Of a stretch of 8,618 nt of DNA, positions 6,303-8,618 are shown in pieces. The DNA is from Pseudomonas sp. (lineage in GTDB: Bacteria > Pseudomonadota > Gammaproteobacteria > Pseudomonadales > Pseudomonadaceae). Under the pieces are notes generated by a model. That model made no database searches. It was not told where the DNA came from and was given only the letters and a program-made list of their open reading frames with translations. The first letter of the stretch is position 1. Each line of letters opens with the position of its first letter. The position numbers and the translations under genes were made by a program. The stretch is from positions 1-8,618 of the forward strand of contig JARDZH010000051.1 in the NCBI GenBank assembly GCA_029240955.1, read 5' to 3'.

Positions 6303-6821
6303 TTGGCATTTGGCCTTCTGGTCACGGAAGTTGTCCATGAGCTTGAAGAACTGATTCGGCCATTCGGTCATGGCATTTTTGCTTTGCAGTGCGACCAAAT
6401 CGATATCTGCTTTGCTTTCCACATCAAGCATTGCTTTTACCGCAATTGTCACCTTTAGAGCTGAATGGGCCATGTCCGGCGGAGCATATGCGATTAGCTC
6501 AAATCCCGAGCGAATCACTTTTTCTGCGTCAGGTCTCGACTCGTCAAATGACAGCTTCTTGTTAGACCCACGACTTATGAGATCTGCAATGTTTCCCAAA
6601 AAGGCTTCGGTTTTTTCTCGGATTTTCATTTCTTGATTGTCGATTCTTTGGATACAGCTCTGAGCTACGGCCTGCTTAGTTGATTCGTGACTGGCAAACC
6701 ACGTAAGCCCTGCTCCGGCGGCTGCGACCAAACCCGTGATAACTGCCGCATATATAACTTCAAAGGCTCGGATTTTTTCATTAGCGGCGTTGCTTGCATT
6801 GATACGAAATACACGTCTCAT
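6297..6821 (-). CDS. One-span membrane protein, probable moron within the head operon
   Basis: I do not recognise this family. From the ATG at 6821 the product has 174 residues: a basic N-terminus (MRRVFR, Lys16, Arg18), a hydrophobic segment at about 20-43 rich in Ala, Gly, Val and Ile, and a soluble, mainly helical part of about 130 residues likely in the periplasm, with Cys56 and Cys172. This start follows GGG plus a 7-A run on the complement. A longer version starting at 6866 would begin inside the possible promoter. Base composition differs from the neighbours: two 60-base lines inside it count 23 and 29 G+C, against 36 in a scaffold line. It is antiparallel to, and lies between, the MuF and scaffold genes, which suggests late-acquired cargo. 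Superinfection exclusion or another host-altering membrane role is possible but unproven. Confidence 0.75.
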   Translation of the reverse strand: MRRVFRINASNAANEKIRAFEVIYAAVITGLVAAAGAGLTWFASHESTKQAVAQSCIQRIDNQEMKIREKTEAFLGNIADLISRGSNKKLSFDESRPDAEKVIRSGFELIAYAPPDMAHSALKVTIAVKAMLDVESKADIDLVALQSKNAMTEWPNQFFKLMDNFRDQKAKCQE

Positions 6822-6861
6822 TTTTTTTCCCATTGCTAAAAAGGTCTGCTCTCTAAGGCAG

Positions 6862-6889
6862 CACATACAGCCTAACGGCCAGTTTTCAA
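6862..6889 (-). promoter_or_regulatory. Possible sigma-70 promoter for the opposite-strand membrane protein
   Basis: On the complement, TTGAAA (6884-6889, five of six matches to the -35 consensus) stands 16 bases before TATGTG (6862-6867, three of six matches to the -10 consensus). Transcription would start about 35 bases before the ATG at 6821. The -10 match is weak, so this is tentative; an independent promoter would be expected for a moron gene. Confidence 0.35.
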
Positions 6890-6895
6890 ATTCCC

Positions 6896-6915
6896 ACCGC
6901 CTCGGCGGTTTTTTT
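6896..6915 (+). terminator. Rho-independent terminator upstream of the scaffold gene
   Basis: ACCGC (6896-6900) pairs with GCGGT (6905-6909) around a CTCG tetraloop, followed by an uninterrupted run of seven T (6909-6915). It is oriented with the head operon and lies about 43 bases before the scaffold start. The stem is short but GC-rich. On the complement no T-run follows the hairpin, so it should act only rightward. It would reduce read-through from the upstream genes into scaffold and capsid unless late transcription is antiterminated. Confidence 0.6.
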
Positions 6916-6958
6916 ACGCCTGCAAAGCGGGCGACACATACCCAAGGGGTGCATCAAC

Positions 6959-7687
6959 GTGGCAGAAGAAAACGAAATCGACCTGGACAATCCCGCAATC
7001 AAGGCTGCTATCGCGACTGCCGTTGAAGCCTCCGTTTCGGGTTTGAAAACCAAGAACACGGAGCTGCTGGGCAAACTGAAAGACACCACCGGCAAGCTGA
7101 CCCAGTTCGAAACGCAGTTCGAGGGTATCGACATCGACGCCGTAAAAGGTTTGCTCAGCCGGGCCGGCCAAGACGAGGAAACCAAGCTGCTGACTGAGGG
7201 CAAGGTGGACGAGGTGTTCAATCGTCGCACCGAGCGCTTGCGCGCCGACAACGATAAGCAGTTGAAGGCGCTCACCGCGCGAGCCGAAAAGGCCGAAGCA
7301 TTCGCCGCCAAGTTCCAGGGCAAAGTCCTGGGCGATTCGGTACGCGGTGCGGCACTCAAAGCCGGTGCACTGCCGGAAGCAACCGACGACATCATCCTGC
7401 GCGCCAAAGGCGTGTTCTCGCTGAACGAAGAGGGTGAAGCGGTCGCCGTTGATGAATCCGGTCAGGTCATCCTCGGTAAAGACGGCAAGACCCCTCTGAC
7501 TCCGCTCGAATGGGCGGAATCCCTGCGCGAAAGCGCACCTCATCTGTGGCCAAGGGCTTCAGGAACACAAGCCCCGGGCGGGGGTGGCGGCCAAGCTGCA
7601 TTCAAGCGCTCCGAAATGACTGCCGAGCAAAAGCGCGACTACCAGCGCAAGCACGGCCAAACCGCATACCTGCAATTGCCCAAGTAA
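6959..7687 (+). CDS. Capsid scaffolding protein
   Basis: The 242-residue protein is a probable scaffold that guides coat assembly and is then lost or degraded. It is acidic and mostly helical: an Asp/Glu-rich N-terminus, a coiled-coil region (about 28-60), a second helix rich in Arg, Ala and Glu (about 85-120), and a GDSVRGAALKAGALPEATDD block followed by ESLRESAPHLWPRASG. A Gly-rich linker leads to a basic C-terminal helix (EQKRDYQRKHGQT), the type of element scaffolds use to bind coat protein. It may belong to DUF6651; that is from memory. The GTG start is supported by AAGGGG at 6944-6949 with a 9-base spacer. It lies directly before the coat gene, 12 bases apart. No protease motif is seen, so it is not an obvious protease-scaffold fusion. 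Confidence 0.88.
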   Translation: MAEENEIDLDNPAIKAAIATAVEASVSGLKTKNTELLGKLKDTTGKLTQFETQFEGIDIDAVKGLLSRAGQDEETKLLTEGKVDEVFNRRTERLRADNDKQLKALTARAEKAEAFAAKFQGKVLGDSVRGAALKAGALPEATDDIILRAKGVFSLNEEGEAVAVDESGQVILGKDGKTPLTPLEWAESLRESAPHLWPRASGTQAPGGGGGQAAFKRSEMTAEQKRDYQRKHGQTAYLQLPK

Positions 7688-7699
7688 GGGGATTCACCC

Positions 7700-8618
7700 A
7701 TGGCAACGACTGTGAACAGCGACCTGATCATCTACAACGATGAGGCGCAAACCGCATACCTGGAGCGTGTCCAGGACAACCTCGATGTGTTCAACGCATC
7801 GTCCAACGGCGCGATCGTGCTCGACAACGAGTTGATCGAAGGCGACTTCCGCAAACGCTCGTTCTACAAGATCGGCGGCTCGCTGGAGCATCGTGACGTC
7901 AACTCCACCGGCAAGGTGACCGCGAAGAAAATCGGCGCAGGCGAAGCAGTTGGCGTGAAGGCACCATGGAAGTACGGTCCGTACCAGACCACCGAAGAGG
8001 CTTTCAAGCGCCGCGGCCGCCCGGTCGACGAGTTCTCTCAGATCATCGGTGCCGACGTTGCTGACGCCACTCTGGAAGGTTTCATTCAGTATGCCACTGC
8101 TGCACTGCGCGCCTCGATCAGCTCCAACGCTGACATGGTGGTTTCGGCCAACATTGAAACCGACGGCAAGAAGACCCTGACCCGTGGCATGCGCAAGTTC
8201 GGTGACAAGTTCGGCCGCATCGCGCTGTGGGTCATGCACTCCAGTGCTTACTTCGACATTGTCGACGAAGCCATCGCGAACAAGGTTTACGAAGAGGCCG
8301 GTGTTGTCATCTACGGCGGCCTGCCAGGCACTCTCGGCAAGCCGGTTCTGGTCACCGACACCGCGCCTGCGGACGCAATCTTCGGCCTGCTGCCGAACGC
8401 TGTGGTGATCACTGAATCTCAGGCGCCCGGCTTCCGTTCGTATGCAGTGAACGATGAGGAGAACCTGGGTATCGGCTACCGCGCTGAAGGCACCGTCAAC
8501 ATCGACGTTCTCGGCTACAGCTGGAAGGAAACCGCTGGCGGCGCGAACCCAACGCTTGCCGCCGTGGGTTCGGCTGCGAACTGGGTCAAGCACTCCAACA
8601 GCAATAAGGTGACTGCTG
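7700..8618 (+). CDS. Major capsid (coat) protein, 3'-partial
   Basis: The frame opens at the ATG at 7700 and has no stop before the window ends, giving at least 306 residues. AAGGGG at 7686-7691, overlapping the scaffold stop, lies 8 bases before the ATG: a strong site, as expected for the most abundant virion protein. Position right after the scaffold, size and sequence style fit an HK97-fold coat protein. Telling segments are LDNELIEGDFRKRSFYKIGG near the N-terminus, the helix around FSQIIGADVADATLEGFIQY, IALWVMHSSAYFDIVDEA, the loop GGLPGTLGKPVLVTDTAP, and a C-terminal beta region with YAVNDEENLGIGYRAEGTVN. Codon use is highly biased, as in a strongly expressed gene. Related proteins as I remember them end shortly after this point, so only a few codons are probably missing. 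Confidence 0.9.
   Translation, partial: MATTVNSDLIIYNDEAQTAYLERVQDNLDVFNASSNGAIVLDNELIEGDFRKRSFYKIGGSLEHRDVNSTGKVTAKKIGAGEAVGVKAPWKYGPYQTTEEAFKRRGRPVDEFSQIIGADVADATLEGFIQYATAALRASISSNADMVVSANIETDGKKTLTRGMRKFGDKFGRIALWVMHSSAYFDIVDEAIANKVYEEAGVVIYGGLPGTLGKPVLVTDTAPADAIFGLLPNAVVITESQAPGFRSYAVNDEENLGIGYRAEGTVNIDVLGYSWKETAGGANPTLAAVGSAANWVKHSNSNKVTA

Noticed and set aside
6370..6636. Plus-strand frame of 88 codons opposite the membrane-protein gene
   Set aside because: No Shine-Dalgarno; Ser- and Ala-rich product with no order, while the minus strand gives a coherent membrane protein.
6822..6866. 15-residue N-terminal extension of the minus-strand membrane protein
   Set aside because: The upstream ATG would fall inside the possible -10 element and has no ribosome site; the ATG at 6821 is preferred.
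7694..8593. Minus-strand open frame of 299 codons opposite the coat gene
   Set aside because: It mirrors a strongly coding plus-strand gene with an ideal ribosome site; long antisense frames are common in biased GC-rich genes. Its product resembles no protein I know.
1..8618. tRNA, CRISPR array, insertion sequence, attachment site
   Set aside because: No cloverleaf, spaced direct repeats, transposase or terminal repeats were seen by eye on either strand.

Overview
The window is a stretch of a tailed-phage (Caudoviricetes) late region, most likely a prophage or temperate siphophage of a Pseudomonas-like gammaproteobacterium. The host is inferred from the moderately high GC content (about 60% in the structural genes by hand count of sample lines), the codon preferences, and resemblance of the DUF2514 spanin, DUF2280 terminase and head proteins to Pseudomonas prophage proteins as I remember them. 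No host gene, attachment site or integrase is present to confirm it.

Left part (1-1106): the end of a lysis module. A coiled-coil protein open at the left edge is followed by a single-span membrane protein with a coiled-coil tail, then a DUF2514-type inner-membrane spanin (Rz). A complete outer-membrane spanin lipoprotein (Rz1) lies entirely inside the Rz gene in the +1 frame. Start and stop codons overlap (TGATG, ATGA), so the three outer genes look translationally coupled.

Junction (1107-1408): a palindrome-rich spacer and a 65-codon gene of unknown function on the opposite strand. This is the position that bor occupies in phage lambda, between the lysis genes and the packaging genes.

Middle (1409-6291): an HExxH phage metallopeptidase, a DUF2280 protein that probably is the small terminase, the large terminase, a DUF4055 portal protein and a MuF-type head morphogenesis protein. 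From the small terminase onward the reading frames overlap by 4-26 bases and form one packaging and head-assembly operon.

Right part (6292-8618): the head operon is interrupted by an AT-richer, opposite-strand gene for a one-span membrane protein, which looks like a moron (late-acquired cargo). It has a possible promoter of its own. Next comes a Rho-independent terminator facing the operon direction, then the scaffold gene (GTG start) and the major capsid gene, which runs off the right edge.

Together the genes package DNA (terminase), build the procapsid (portal, MuF protein, scaffold, coat) and break the Gram-negative envelope (spanins). The unexplained parts are the two opposite-strand genes, the metallopeptidase, the palindromic spacer and the terminator in front of the scaffold gene.
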